Of a stretch of 64,000 nt of DNA, positions 17,173 through 24,232 are shown one piece after another (position 1 is the first letter of the stretch; each line of letters opens with the position of its first letter). Origin of the DNA: Rubrobacter tropicus (GTDB lineage: Bacteria > Actinomycetota > Rubrobacteria > Rubrobacterales > Rubrobacteraceae); assembly GCF_011492945.1 (NCBI RefSeq), contig NZ_CP045119.1:496001-560000 (forward strand), written 5' to 3'. The notes beneath the pieces were generated by a model that saw only the letters and a program-made list of their open reading frames with translations, searched no databases and was not told where the DNA came from. The position numbers and the translations under genes were made by a program.

Positions 17173-17178
17173 TAGAAT
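17173..17178 (+). promoter_or_regulatory. -10 hexamer TAGAAT upstream of the CCA-adding enzyme gene
   Basis: TAGAAT lies 3, 9 and 12 nt before the three in-frame ATG codons at 17182, 17188 and 17191. The 17188 codon would be at or next to the transcription start, giving a leaderless mRNA. Confidence 0.5.
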
Positions 17179-17187
17179 CTGATGGTT

Positions 17188-18723
17188 ATGATGGCCGACG
17201 TAAAAAAGCTGGAGATTCCCGAGCCCGTCGTTCGCCTCGGCGAGGCGTTCCGGGGGGCGGGGCACGAGCTGTACCTCGTCGGCGGGTACGTGCGGGACAG
17301 ATTGCTCGGTGGTCACGAGGAGGCGAAGCCGGACGCCGACGCGACGACCGGAGCGCGGCCGGCGGAGATAAAGCGCCTGCTCCGGCCCCTCGCCGACGAT
17401 TTGTGGGCCGTCGGGGAGCGCTTTGGGACCATAGGGGCGACGGTCGGCGGCTACGCGGTGGAGGTCACTACTTACAGGAGCGACCTCTACACGGAGGGGA
17501 GCCGGCACCCCGAGGTCCGCTTCGGGGACAGCCTGGTCGAGGACCTGGCCCGGCGGGACTTCACCATAAACGCAATCGCGGCCGATGCCCTTACGGGGGA
17601 GATCTCCGACCCCTTCGAGGGCAGGAAGGACCTTGAGAGCGGCGTGATCCGTCCGGTGGGAGACCCGCTCGACCGGATGCGCGACGACCCCTTGCGGATG
17701 CTCCGCGCCGTCCGCTTCGAGACGACCCTGTCGAAACCGGACAAACCCTTCGCCCTCACGACGGACCTGGAGAAGGCCATTCGGGAGAACGCCCGCTGGC
17801 TCGAGAGCATAAGCGCAGAGCGCATCCGGGAGGAGTTCGAGAAGGTCCTTCTCTCCGAGAACGTAACGGCCGGCCTGCGGGCCCTGGTGCGCCTGGGGCT
17901 CATGCCCTACATCGTGCCCGAGTTCATGGAGACCTTGAAGGTCGAGCAGGAGGCGGAGTTCCACCACAAGGACGTCTTCGAGCACACCCTGATTGTGGTC
18001 CAGAACGTCGAGAATACCCCGGTCTTGCGCAAGGCCGCCTTTTTCCACGACATCGGCAAGCCCCGCACCCTCGTCTACGAGCACCGCTGCACCTACTGCG
18101 GCGCCAAGAGCGCGCAGAAGACTACCGGAGAGGGGGAGTGCGAGGTCTGCAGGGGGCGCACGATCCCGAAGAAGATCCACTTCTACGGCCACGAGAACGT
18201 GGGCGCCGGCATCGCGCGGCGGGCGATGAAGCGTCTGGCCTACCCGAAGGACGACACCGACGCCGTCTCCCACCTCGTCGCCCACCACATGCGGCCGATG
18301 GGCTACGCCGTGGGGCGCGACCCGTGGAGCGATTCGGCCGTCAGGCGCTTCGTCAGGGACACGTACCTCGCCCGCGGGGACAAAGTACTCGCCGACGTGG
18401 ACATGCTGCTCAAGCTCGCCCGGGCCGACATCACGGGGAGCGCGCCGAGAAGACGGCGCGTCGCAGAGGCCTCGTGGCAGAGCCTCAAGGACAGGGTGGA
18501 CGAGGTCCGGGCCGAGGACTCCATCGAGAGGTTGGAGAGCCCGCTCGACGGCAACGACCTGATGCGGATGTTCGACCGGCCTCCGGGGCGTTGGATCAAG
18601 CCCATAAAAGACCACCTTCAGGGCGAGGTTATAGAAGGCCGCCTCGCCAAGGACGACACAGGGACGGCCCGCCAACTGGCCGAGGCCTTCGCCCGGGAGC
18701 ACGACCTCTTCGGAGAGGAGTAG
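17188..18723 (+). CDS. cca: CCA-adding enzyme / tRNA nucleotidyltransferase with HD domain
   Basis: Class II nucleotidyltransferase that builds or repairs the tRNA 3' CCA. The head domain has YLVGGYVRDRLLG and DADATTG (metal aspartates), RRDFTINAIA, and DPLRMLRAVRFE in the neck. The C-terminal half is an HD domain (FFHDIGKP, HLVAHHMRP). Inserted in the HD domain right after HDIGKPRTLVYEH are two Cys pairs (CTYC and CEVC) spaced like a zinc ribbon, an uncommon addition. ATG 17182, 17188 and 17191 are all possible; 17188 is preferred from the -10 position. Many tRNA genes here, including tRNA-Arg, encode or may encode CCA, so a repair role is plausible (inference). The sulfurtransferase gene follows 4 nt downstream. 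Confidence 0.92.
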   Translation: MMADVKKLEIPEPVVRLGEAFRGAGHELYLVGGYVRDRLLGGHEEAKPDADATTGARPAEIKRLLRPLADDLWAVGERFGTIGATVGGYAVEVTTYRSDLYTEGSRHPEVRFGDSLVEDLARRDFTINAIAADALTGEISDPFEGRKDLESGVIRPVGDPLDRMRDDPLRMLRAVRFETTLSKPDKPFALTTDLEKAIRENARWLESISAERIREEFEKVLLSENVTAGLRALVRLGLMPYIVPEFMETLKVEQEAEFHHKDVFEHTLIVVQNVENTPVLRKAAFFHDIGKPRTLVYEHRCTYCGAKSAQKTTGEGECEVCRGRTIPKKIHFYGHENVGAGIARRAMKRLAYPKDDTDAVSHLVAHHMRPMGYAVGRDPWSDSAVRRFVRDTYLARGDKVLADVDMLLKLARADITGSAPRRRRVAEASWQSLKDRVDEVRAEDSIERLESPLDGNDLMRMFDRPPGRWIKPIKDHLQGEVIEGRLAKDDTGTARQLAEAFAREHDLFGEE

Positions 18724-18727
18724 AATC

Positions 18728-19600
18728 GTGGAGACCTTCGACCCCCTGGTCCGGACCAACTGGCTTCAAGACCACCTCGAAGACCCCGACCTGCGCGTCG
18801 TGGACATCCGGGGCTACGTCAAGAAGACGGACCTCGGCGGGGGCCGCCAGAGTGCCGAGTACCTCCCGGCCCGCGAAGAGTACGACGAGGCCCACGTCCC
18901 GGGCGCCGCTTTCGTGGACTGGACCAGCGACATAACCGACCCAAACGACCCGGTTCCCGCCCAGATCGCCCCGCCCGTCCGCTTCGCGGACCTGATGGGC
19001 TCTCTAGGCATCGGAGATGGGACGCACGTGGTCGTCTACGACCACGCCGGCGGCCAGTTCGCCACCCGCCTGTGGTGGGCCCTGACGTACTACGGCCACG
19101 ACCGCGTCTCCGTCCTCGACGGCGGCTGGGACAAGTGGACCGCCGAGAACCGCCCGACCACGGACGAGGCCCCGACCCCGCCGCCTGCCCGCTTCACCCC
19201 GAGGCCAAGAACCGGCTGGCGCAAGGAGGCCGCCGACGTGCTGGACGCGAGCAAGGGCGAAGCCCTCGTGCTCGACGCCCGAGACGAGGGACAGTACACC
19301 GGGGCCGTGACGAGGGGCGAGGGGCGTCCCGGTCACGTTCCGGGGGCGAAGCACCTGCACGCGGACGGCCTCTTCGGTCCGGACGGAACCTTTCTCTCCG
19401 ACGAGGAACTCGAGGAAAAGCTGCGGGAGGCGGGCGTGCCGGAGGACAGGGAGGCTTCCGTCATCGCCTACTGCAACGGCGGGGTGGCGGCGACCGTGCC
19501 GCTCTTCGCGCTGCACCGGCTCGGGTACGAAAACCTCGCCAACTACGACGGTTCGTGGAACGAGTGGGGCGTGAGGGAGGACCTTCCCGCCGAGCGCTAG
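18728..19600 (+). CDS. Sulfurtransferase (thiosulfate / 3-mercaptopyruvate type)
   Basis: Two-domain rhodanese-fold enzyme that moves sulfane sulfur to an acceptor through a cysteine persulfide. Domain 1 (residues 1-135) is inactive and domain 2 carries the active loop YCNGGVAATV, with Cys near residue 245. Other family blocks: HVPGAAFVDW, VVVYDHAGGQFATRLWW, LDGGWDKW, LDARDEGQYTG, GHVPGAKHLHAD. The loop lacks the Arg/Lys that separates thiosulfate from mercaptopyruvate preference, so the donor is open. The start is GTG 18728, 4 nt after the cca stop, probably one transcript. A repeat hairpin begins immediately after the TAG. Confidence 0.92.
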   Translation: METFDPLVRTNWLQDHLEDPDLRVVDIRGYVKKTDLGGGRQSAEYLPAREEYDEAHVPGAAFVDWTSDITDPNDPVPAQIAPPVRFADLMGSLGIGDGTHVVVYDHAGGQFATRLWWALTYYGHDRVSVLDGGWDKWTAENRPTTDEAPTPPPARFTPRPRTGWRKEAADVLDASKGEALVLDARDEGQYTGAVTRGEGRPGHVPGAKHLHADGLFGPDGTFLSDEELEEKLREAGVPEDREASVIAYCNGGVAATVPLFALHRLGYENLANYDGSWNEWGVREDLPAER

Positions 19601-19795
19601 GCGGTTCGCTGCGCGAACCGCGCTGTCAGCTATCAGCCGTCAGCTTTTTGGTCTCGCCCTTAGCTACAGCGTCGGGAGTGGGCTGTCCGTTCGTACGCCC
19701 GAGGGCGGTTCGCGGACGGTTGGAACCTCTCGAAAACGTGCTCCGTGTCGGTCTAGAAACGGGGTGGCTGAGGGCTGAAAGCTGAAAGCCGACGG
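19601..19795. repeat. Hairpin/TCAGC intergenic repeat after the sulfurtransferase gene
   Basis: GCGGTTCGC/GCGAACCGC with a TGC loop (19601-19621) touches the stop codon, then GCTGTCAGCTATCAGCCGTCAGC. The inverted partner GGCTGAAAGCTGAAAGCCGAC-like motif occurs near 19772-19792. The 130 bases between hold no gene. Confidence 0.75.
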
Positions 19796-19803
19796 CTCGA
19801 TGC

Positions 19804-19809
19804 TACAAT
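19804..19809 (+). promoter_or_regulatory. -10 hexamer TACAAT upstream of the sortase gene
   Basis: TACAAT ends 11 nt before ATG 19821 and overlaps the alternative ATG 19800, which argues for the downstream start and for a leaderless or nearly leaderless mRNA. Confidence 0.5.
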
Positions 19810-19820
19810 CGCGTGCGGAT

Positions 19821-20465
19821 ATGGAGAGAAGCCGGGCAAAAAAGATCATCTTGTGGGTGCTCAGCCCGATCATGGTTCTGGCCGGGATCGCCCTTATAGC
19901 CTCGTTCTTGCTGGCCGGCCGCCTCGACAGCACGGCCACCAACAGCGAGGACCCGGGCGGCTTCAACGTGCCCAGGCTCGAGACCACCCAGGGCAACGAG
20001 GAGACGACCCAGGCCGGGCCGCAGGACACCACCCTCAAGCTGACGGTGCCCGCGATGAGCCGCGTAGAGGACGACGAGATCCCCTCCACGACGGGGGACG
20101 ACGAGGCCAAACTCAAGGAGTACGCCGCCATCCACCTCGAAGGCACGGGCTTCCCGTGGCAGGACGAGGCGAACGTCTACATCGCCGGCCACCGCCTCGG
20201 GTTCCCAAACACCGAGAGCTGGCTGACCTTCTGGGATATGGACAAGGTCTCGGTGGGCGACGAGGTTTTCGTCACCGACGCCGAAGGCACCGAGTACACC
20301 TACAAGGTCTTCAAAGAGTTCACCGTCGGCCCCTCCGACACCTCGGTCACCAACGCCGAACCCGGTAAGAACATCCTCACGCTCCAGACCTGCACGCTCC
20401 CCGACTACTCCCAGCGCCTCATAATCCAGGCCGAGCTAACGGATACGTCGGAGAAGGCGGCCTAG
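19821..20465 (+). CDS. Sortase family transpeptidase
   Basis: Membrane-anchored cysteine transpeptidase that attaches sorting-signal proteins to the envelope. One N-terminal membrane segment (IILWVLSPIMVLAGIALIASFLLAG) is followed by an acidic linker of about 90 residues and the catalytic domain. The catalytic His is in YIAGHRLG, the Cys in TLQTC, and the Arg follows in SQRLIIQAEL. About 214 residues from ATG 19821; ATG 19800 would place the start inside the promoter. The domain resembles class D/E sortases; the class is not certain. A decayed gene with an LPxxG-type tail lies 1 kb downstream and may have been a substrate (inference). Confidence 0.9.
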   Translation: MERSRAKKIILWVLSPIMVLAGIALIASFLLAGRLDSTATNSEDPGGFNVPRLETTQGNEETTQAGPQDTTLKLTVPAMSRVEDDEIPSTTGDDEAKLKEYAAIHLEGTGFPWQDEANVYIAGHRLGFPNTESWLTFWDMDKVSVGDEVFVTDAEGTEYTYKVFKEFTVGPSDTSVTNAEPGKNILTLQTCTLPDYSQRLIIQAELTDTSEKAA

Positions 20466-20539
20466 CGGCCCGGGGAACCCGGGCCGCGCTCTCGGCTTTC
20501 GGCCATCAGCTTTCAGCTCTTGCTGCCGGGTCGGTGCTC
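20466..20539. repeat. Hairpin/TCAGC intergenic repeat after the sortase gene
   Basis: CGGCCCGGG/CCCGGGCCG with a GAA loop (20466-20486) starts directly after TAG, followed by GCTCTCGGCTTTCGGCC and ATCAGCTTTCAGCTCTT. The stem sequence is unrelated to the copies at 12384 and 19601 but equally perfect. Confidence 0.75.
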
Positions 20540-21250
20540 TCATCCTTTGTTGAACTCTTGCGCCTTGAAGCGTTGGGCCGTTATCCCTTTCGATTCGTCC
20601 GAGGCCAGGTAGAGGAAGACGGCCGTGTTCTCTTCCGGGGTGATGCGGGTCTGGGGGTCTTCTTCCGGGTAGGCGGCGGCGCGCATGCCGGTGCGCATCC
20701 CGCCGGGGTCCACGGCGTTGGAGCGGATGCCGCGGTCTTTTAGCTCGGCTGCCAGGATCTGGGAAAGGCCTTCCATCCCGAACTTGCTGACGGAGTAGGC
20801 GCCCCATTCGGCCCTTCCATCGACGCTTACGCCGCTTACGACGTTTATGATGGAGCCGCCCTCGCGCATGTGGGGGATGGCCGCCTTTGAGACGAGGTAC
20901 GGGCCGGTGAGGTTCGCGTCGATAACGCGCCGCCACTCGTCCTCCGGGTAATCTTCTATTGCGACGCGGGGGCCGAGCACGCCCGCGTTGTTTACGAGCA
21001 CGTCGATCCCCCCGAACCTTCCGACCGCCTCGTCGACGAGGCTTTGCGCGTCTTCGCCTTTCGACACGTCCGCCGCCACGGCGTGCACCTCCGTGCCCAG
21101 ACCTTCGACCTCTTCGGCGACGGGGCGGATGCTTTGCTCGCTGCGGGAGTTTACGACGAGCGATGCGCCCTCCTTCGCGTAGGCGAGGGCGAGCGCTTTC
21201 CCGAGCCCCTGGCTCGCGCCGGTTATGAGGGCGACTTTGTCTTGTAGCAT
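20540..21250 (-). CDS. Short-chain dehydrogenase/reductase
   Basis: Classical NAD(P)-dependent SDR of 236 residues. Cofactor motif TGASQGLG (residues 10-17), NNAG (around 87-90), catalytic Ser in VVSGVS, and YSVSK with the catalytic Tyr and Lys. The sequence resembles 3-oxoacyl-ACP reductase (FabG-like) proteins, but nothing adjacent points to fatty acid synthesis and the substrate is open. It is convergent with the sortase gene. Its upstream side (21251-21388) has only repeat-like sequence and no clear promoter. Confidence 0.88.
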   Translation of the reverse strand: MLQDKVALITGASQGLGKALALAYAKEGASLVVNSRSEQSIRPVAEEVEGLGTEVHAVAADVSKGEDAQSLVDEAVGRFGGIDVLVNNAGVLGPRVAIEDYPEDEWRRVIDANLTGPYLVSKAAIPHMREGGSIINVVSGVSVDGRAEWGAYSVSKFGMEGLSQILAAELKDRGIRSNAVDPGGMRTGMRAAAYPEEDPQTRITPEENTAVFLYLASDESKGITAQRFKAQEFNKG

Positions 21251-21388
21251 GGGTCTTCCTTTCGGCAGCTTGTCGGCATTTCAGCACGCCGCCTTCGGCG
21301 GCTCTCAGCCCGTCAGCTTAAACGGTGGGCGGCGGGTTTGCGTGCGGGGGCGGGGGGCTTTGTGCATCGTTTCCGACCGTTACGCAAT
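21251..21388. repeat. Repeat-rich spacer upstream of the SDR gene
   Basis: Contains TCAGCACGCC, then GCCGCC/GGCGGC with a TTC loop (about 21286-21302), then CTCTCAGCCCGTCAGC. This variant (CAGCACGCC-hairpin-CTTTCAGCCC) recurs at 39.83-39.88 kb and 57.21-57.26 kb. Confidence 0.6.
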
Positions 21389-21678
21389 ATGCGAGTTCAT
21401 GTAATCCGTCTGTTACCCGGCTCCCAGACCTTCTCCGCAACCTACGCGTTCGGTGCTGGCCAGGGCTAGGGAACCACCGCGGAAGGAACCGTTCCGGAAG
21501 AGACCGTCGTCGGGCAGGCCGCCGCGGCCCCGACGCGGGCGAGCAGCAGGGCGGTATCTTCGAGGAGGGCGGCGCCCTGGGCTTCCTTCCCGACTTCGGC
21601 GCCACGGCGGTCCTGGCCCTCGTGGCCGGCGGCGCCCTGCTGCTCGGCGGCCTCCTCGCCTACCGCTTGACGCGCTAG
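21389..21678 (+). pseudogene. Decayed gene for a small surface protein with a C-terminal sorting-like tail
   Basis: The last 45 codons read FLPDFGATAVLALVAGGALL and end GGLLAYRLTR: a pentapeptide of LPxxG type, a hydrophobic stretch and a positively charged end, which is the layout of a sortase signal. The upstream Glu/Ala/Val-rich part (GTTAEGTVPEETVVGQAAAA) lies in a different frame, so an indel sits near 21520. A TAG at 21467 interrupts that frame where CAG would restore GQGQGTT. I infer a recently lost sortase substrate. The 5' limit is uncertain. Confidence 0.45.
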
Positions 21679-21699
21679 GGGCAAGTCTCACCGAGTAGA

Positions 21700-21733
21700 A
21701 GGCGGGACGCCATGTTTCGCGGCCCGCCTTTTA
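21700..21733 (+). terminator. Rho-independent terminator
   Basis: GGCGGG and CCCGCC enclose a 15-nt loop and are followed by TTTT. It lies 21 nt after the end of the decayed surface-protein gene. Confidence 0.6.
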
Positions 21734-21845
21734 TGCGCCACGTATTGGGAAGCCGGTGTTTGGCGGCTCCAACGCAATCTCGCCGACCGGCTTCATAACG
21801 TCCACCCGCAGAACGGTTGCACGTCCTGCGGGTGTGAATCGGTCG

Positions 21846-22373
21846 CTATTGCAGGTTCACCGTTACGCGCTCGCAGCTAGAGATGCTCACCACGTCGCCG
21901 GGTAGGGTCGTCACCGAGCTAACGAGTTGGTCGTCTACGACGTCGTTGAGGCCAACCGAGGCGCGGTCGAAGCCGGCGCCGCAGGAGATGGCGTCGCGCT
22001 GCCCGTCGTTGGCGGCGAAGATCTGGTCGCCCTCGGTCTCGCCGGAGAGCCTGTCGTTGCCGGCCAGGCCGTAGACCTCGTCGGGCCCCTGACCCCCGAC
22101 AACCTCGTCGTCGCCGGTCCCGCCGGAGAGGTAGTCCTGGTTTGGACCGCCCTGCACGGTGTCTGCGCCGTCCAGGCCGAATACGTCGTCGTTGCCGGCG
22201 AAGCCGTTGATGGTGTCGGCGGCCGCGGTGCCGGAGAGCCTGTCGTCTCCGGTAGTGCCGTTTATCGTGGCCGCCAGGGCGACGCCGGCCGCCAACGCCG
22301 TCAGCGTCATCGCCACCAGCGCAACGAGGCCCATGCCGCGGGCGGCGCGTTTCGGTATGCTTGTTTCGTTCAT
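21846..22373 (-). CDS. Secreted protein with hemolysin-type calcium-binding repeats
   Basis: Exported protein of about 175 residues. The start is ATG 22373 (MNETSIPKRAARGMG) with AAGGGACG upstream; the frame upstream of it crosses the riboswitch and is not coding. A signal peptide (VALVAMTLTALAAGVALA) precedes ATINGTTGDDRLSG. The body has a run of RTX-like nonapeptide units (GGxGxDxxx), for example GGTGDDEVVGGQGPDEVYG and LAGNDRLSG, expected to form a Ca-binding beta-roll. A C-terminal part has a Cys pair (ISCGAGFD, ISSCERVTV). No enzyme domain is present, so a matrix or adhesion role is an inference. The leader carries a probable c-di-GMP-I riboswitch, so expression is likely set by c-di-GMP. 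Confidence 0.85.
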   Translation of the reverse strand: MNETSIPKRAARGMGLVALVAMTLTALAAGVALAATINGTTGDDRLSGTAAADTINGFAGNDDVFGLDGADTVQGGPNQDYLSGGTGDDEVVGGQGPDEVYGLAGNDRLSGETEGDQIFAANDGQRDAISCGAGFDRASVGLNDVVDDQLVSSVTTLPGDVVSISSCERVTVNLQ

Positions 22374-22489
22374 GGAGCGTCCCTTCGTATCCGTGAACAT
22401 CGGGTTTCGGGGCGTTCGCGGCGTCCCGAAGCCTTTCTCTTCGTACGTGTGCCCGGATCGGGCGTCGTCAGAGTCTATGCTGGGAACCA

Positions 22490-22572
22490 CCCCTTTCGGC
22501 AGCCCGGCTGCCTCGCAGAGGCCCGCGGCTTTGCGCCCCCGCCTCGCGGCGGGTTTGCCTTTTCGTGGGTAC
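22490..22572 (-). promoter_or_regulatory. Probable cyclic di-GMP-I (GEMM) riboswitch
   Basis: Read on the minus strand, the leader shows the conserved blocks in order: CCACGAAAAGGCAAACC, a CGCC/GGCG hairpin with a GCGA tetraloop, GGGGCGCAAAGCC, GGGCC, then CAGCCGGGCTGCCGAAA. CCAC and a downstream GTGG can close the outer helix. These match the GEMM-I consensus (GCAAACC, CGCAAAGCC, GCCGGGUUGCCGA) and include the GNRA tetraloop. It lies about 115 nt before ATG 22373, with a candidate stem (TTCGGG/CCCGAA, about 22406-22430) between as expression platform. Identified by eye. Confidence 0.8.
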
Positions 22573-22580
22573 TTGGGCAG

Positions 22581-22586
22581 ATTCTA
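22581..22586 (-). promoter_or_regulatory. -10 hexamer TAGAAT for the riboswitch transcript
   Basis: On the minus strand TAGAAT ends 8 nt before the first conserved bases of the riboswitch, so transcription would begin just ahead of the aptamer. Confidence 0.5.
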
Positions 22587-22881
22587 CCCCCGCCCGGTTC
22601 CCTCAAACGTGACGGCCGTGACTATCGAGGCTGTGCGCATTTGATAAAGCCTGCACTGGGGGCGGTCGGCGAGGTTACGGAAGACGCGTCCGGGGAGCGG
22701 TGCCGCGTTTACAGGCCGCTCGGGCTCGACGTTCCTTTCGTCCGGACTGGCCGCTGGGGATCTCGGGCATCTTCGCACGGGTGACCGTAGAGGCAAGGAT
22801 CGGTTTATCTTACTGCAATCTCTAGCCACGTAGCGTATAAAGGTAGCGTGAAACGGCGAACTCTAGTGAGGACACTCCCCC
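22587..22881. other. Intergenic region between the divergent calcium-repeat and Crp/Fnr genes
   Basis: About 295 bases without a gene. TATAAA near 22836 could serve as -10 for the Crp/Fnr gene. No RNA motif or repeat was recognised in the rest. Confidence 0.45.
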
Positions 22882-23634
22882 GTGTACGGTGAGAACGCGC
22901 CGCCTTCCTGGGCGCGGCTGCCGGGGGCGCGCTGCCGGGCCGTGGAGCACCTGACGAAGCTCGAAGGGCTCAAAGAGTTCGAACTCCTGGAGGGGTTGGA
23001 TGAGGGATTCTTCCAGGCGCTCGCGATCTCGGCCGAGGTGCTCGAACTCGGCGCCGGAACCGCGCTCTACAGGGAGGGCGAACCTTCCGGGGCCGTGTAC
23101 TTCATGCGAGAGGGGAGGGCGAAGCTCTACCGCTCCGTCGGCGGGCCGAAGGCGCGGGACCAGATCCTGGGCGTCGTCGGCGACGGCTCGGTCCTCGGCC
23201 TCGGCGCCGCCCTGGAAGGCCGCCCGCAGAGCCAGGGCGCCACAGCCCTCACCGACTGCGTTCTCTACGCCGTCTTCCGCGACGACCTCTTCGAGGTGAT
23301 GGGCCGCTTCCCCGAGGGCGCCGTCCGCCTGAACCGGGTCCTCGCCGCCCGCGCGCGCGAGCTGGAAGACCTCGTCGGCGACCTCGTCTTTCGCAGCGCC
23401 CCGCAAAGAGTAGCCCGGATGCTCCTGAACCTAGCCACGGAGGAGGGCCGCGTCACCAAGCGGGGCGTCGTCTTCGAGCCCTCGCTCTCTCGCCAGGAGA
23501 TGGCAGAGGCGACCGGCATCTCGCGCGAGGCGCTCTCCCGCGCCCTCTCCCGCCTCGCCCAGGAAGACATCCTGGACCTCGAAGGCAAGACCGTAACCAT
23601 CCTCAAGCCGGCAGAGCTCCGCTCCCGCACCTGA
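22882..23634 (+). CDS. Crp/Fnr-family transcription regulator
   Basis: Cyclic-nucleotide-binding-fold regulator of 250 residues: an N-terminal beta-barrel (about 40-140, LELGAGTALYREGEPSGAVYFM), a dimer helix, and a C-terminal winged helix with LSRQEMAEATGISREALSRA. The recognition helix has the E-x2-S-R pattern of Crp/Fnr proteins that read TTGAT/TGTGA half-sites. There is no N-terminal cysteine cluster, so it is not an oxygen-sensing Fnr by sequence. GTG 22882 has GAGGA upstream; GTG 22942 is an alternative. A good TTGAT-N4-ATCA site lies 150 nt downstream, before the ferredoxin gene. Confidence 0.88.
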   Translation: MYGENAPPSWARLPGARCRAVEHLTKLEGLKEFELLEGLDEGFFQALAISAEVLELGAGTALYREGEPSGAVYFMREGRAKLYRSVGGPKARDQILGVVGDGSVLGLGAALEGRPQSQGATALTDCVLYAVFRDDLFEVMGRFPEGAVRLNRVLAARARELEDLVGDLVFRSAPQRVARMLLNLATEEGRVTKRGVVFEPSLSRQEMAEATGISREALSRALSRLAQEDILDLEGKTVTILKPAELRSRT

Positions 23635-23783
23635 AGGAGGAGGCTTCGGGCTTCAGGTCGCCTCCTTCGGAGGCTTCAGGTCTCAGGGCCGCGTTATCGG
23701 AACCCTGCGACGAAGAGCACCCCTGTAGCCTGAAACCTCCTATTCGAGAATCGTTCCCAAAAAGGCGCGGTTTTGCGGGGTTT

Positions 23784-23797
23784 TTGATCCAGATCAC
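23784..23797. promoter_or_regulatory. Candidate Crp/Fnr operator
   Basis: TTGATCCAGATCAC matches TTGAT-N4-ATCAA at nine of ten positions. It lies between the Crp/Fnr-family gene and the ferredoxin gene, about 115 nt before the ferredoxin start. Confidence 0.5.
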
Positions 23798-23871
23798 ACG
23801 CGGCGATGATCCCGGTCATGGGTGGAGATGATGGCCGTCAACGGTGGGTGGTTGGGGTATCTCCCGGCTGT

Positions 23872-23877
23872 TATAAA
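23872..23877 (+). promoter_or_regulatory. -10-like TATAAA upstream of the ferredoxin gene
   Basis: TATAAA lies 34 nt before the ATG, with GAGAGGAGGA as ribosome-binding site between them. A TTGGGG at 23852 would be the -35 but the 14-nt spacer is short. Confidence 0.4.
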
Positions 23878-23911
23878 GCCGCCACAAGAGCATTACGAGA
23901 GGAGGAGCAAG

Positions 23912-24145
23912 ATGACCTATGTGATCACGGAGCCGTGCATCGGCACGAAGGACCAGTCCTGCGTCGAGGTCTGCCCGGTCGACTGCATCTACGACGCCGG
24001 GGACCATTTCATGATCAACCCCGAGGAGTGCATCGACTGCGGCGCCTGCGAGCCGGAGTGTCCGGTCGAGGCGATCTACCCCGAGGACGAGGTCCCGGAC
24101 GACCAGGAGAGCTACATCGCCAAGGCGGCCAACTACTTCGAGTAG
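23912..24145 (+). CDS. fdxA: 7Fe ferredoxin ([3Fe-4S][4Fe-4S])
   Basis: Small electron carrier of 77 residues. The first cluster motif is [17 protein letters not shown], with the widened Cys spacing that gives a [3Fe-4S] cluster in FdxA proteins. The second is [12 protein letters not shown], a standard [4Fe-4S] motif. ATG 23912 has GGAGGAG 5 nt ahead, so the longer frame back to 23806 is not needed. A clear terminator follows at 24171, indicating a single-gene transcript. Partners cannot be read from the context; a Crp/Fnr-type operator upstream suggests redox- or carbon-linked control (inference). Confidence 0.95.
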   Translation: MTYVITEPCIGTKDQSCVEVCPVDCIYDAGDHFMINPEECIDCGACEPECPVEAIYPEDEVPDDQESYIAKAANYFE

Positions 24146-24170
24146 CGGCGAACCAAATCTGGTGACGGGG

Positions 24171-24195
24171 GAGGGGCCTTCGGGCCCCTCTTTTT
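24171..24195 (+). terminator. Rho-independent terminator after fdxA
   Basis: GAGGGGCC and GGCCCCTC form an 8-bp stem closed by a TTCG tetraloop, followed by TTTTT. Confidence 0.92.
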
Positions 24196-24232
24196 GGTGC
24201 CGCGAGACGTGGCTCGGCCACCCGACGCGATG

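Noticed and set aside
16747-18759. A 670-codon minus-strand open frame
   Set aside because: It is antisense to the dipeptidase and CCA-enzyme genes, which carry clear family motifs; long antisense frames are common at this G+C.
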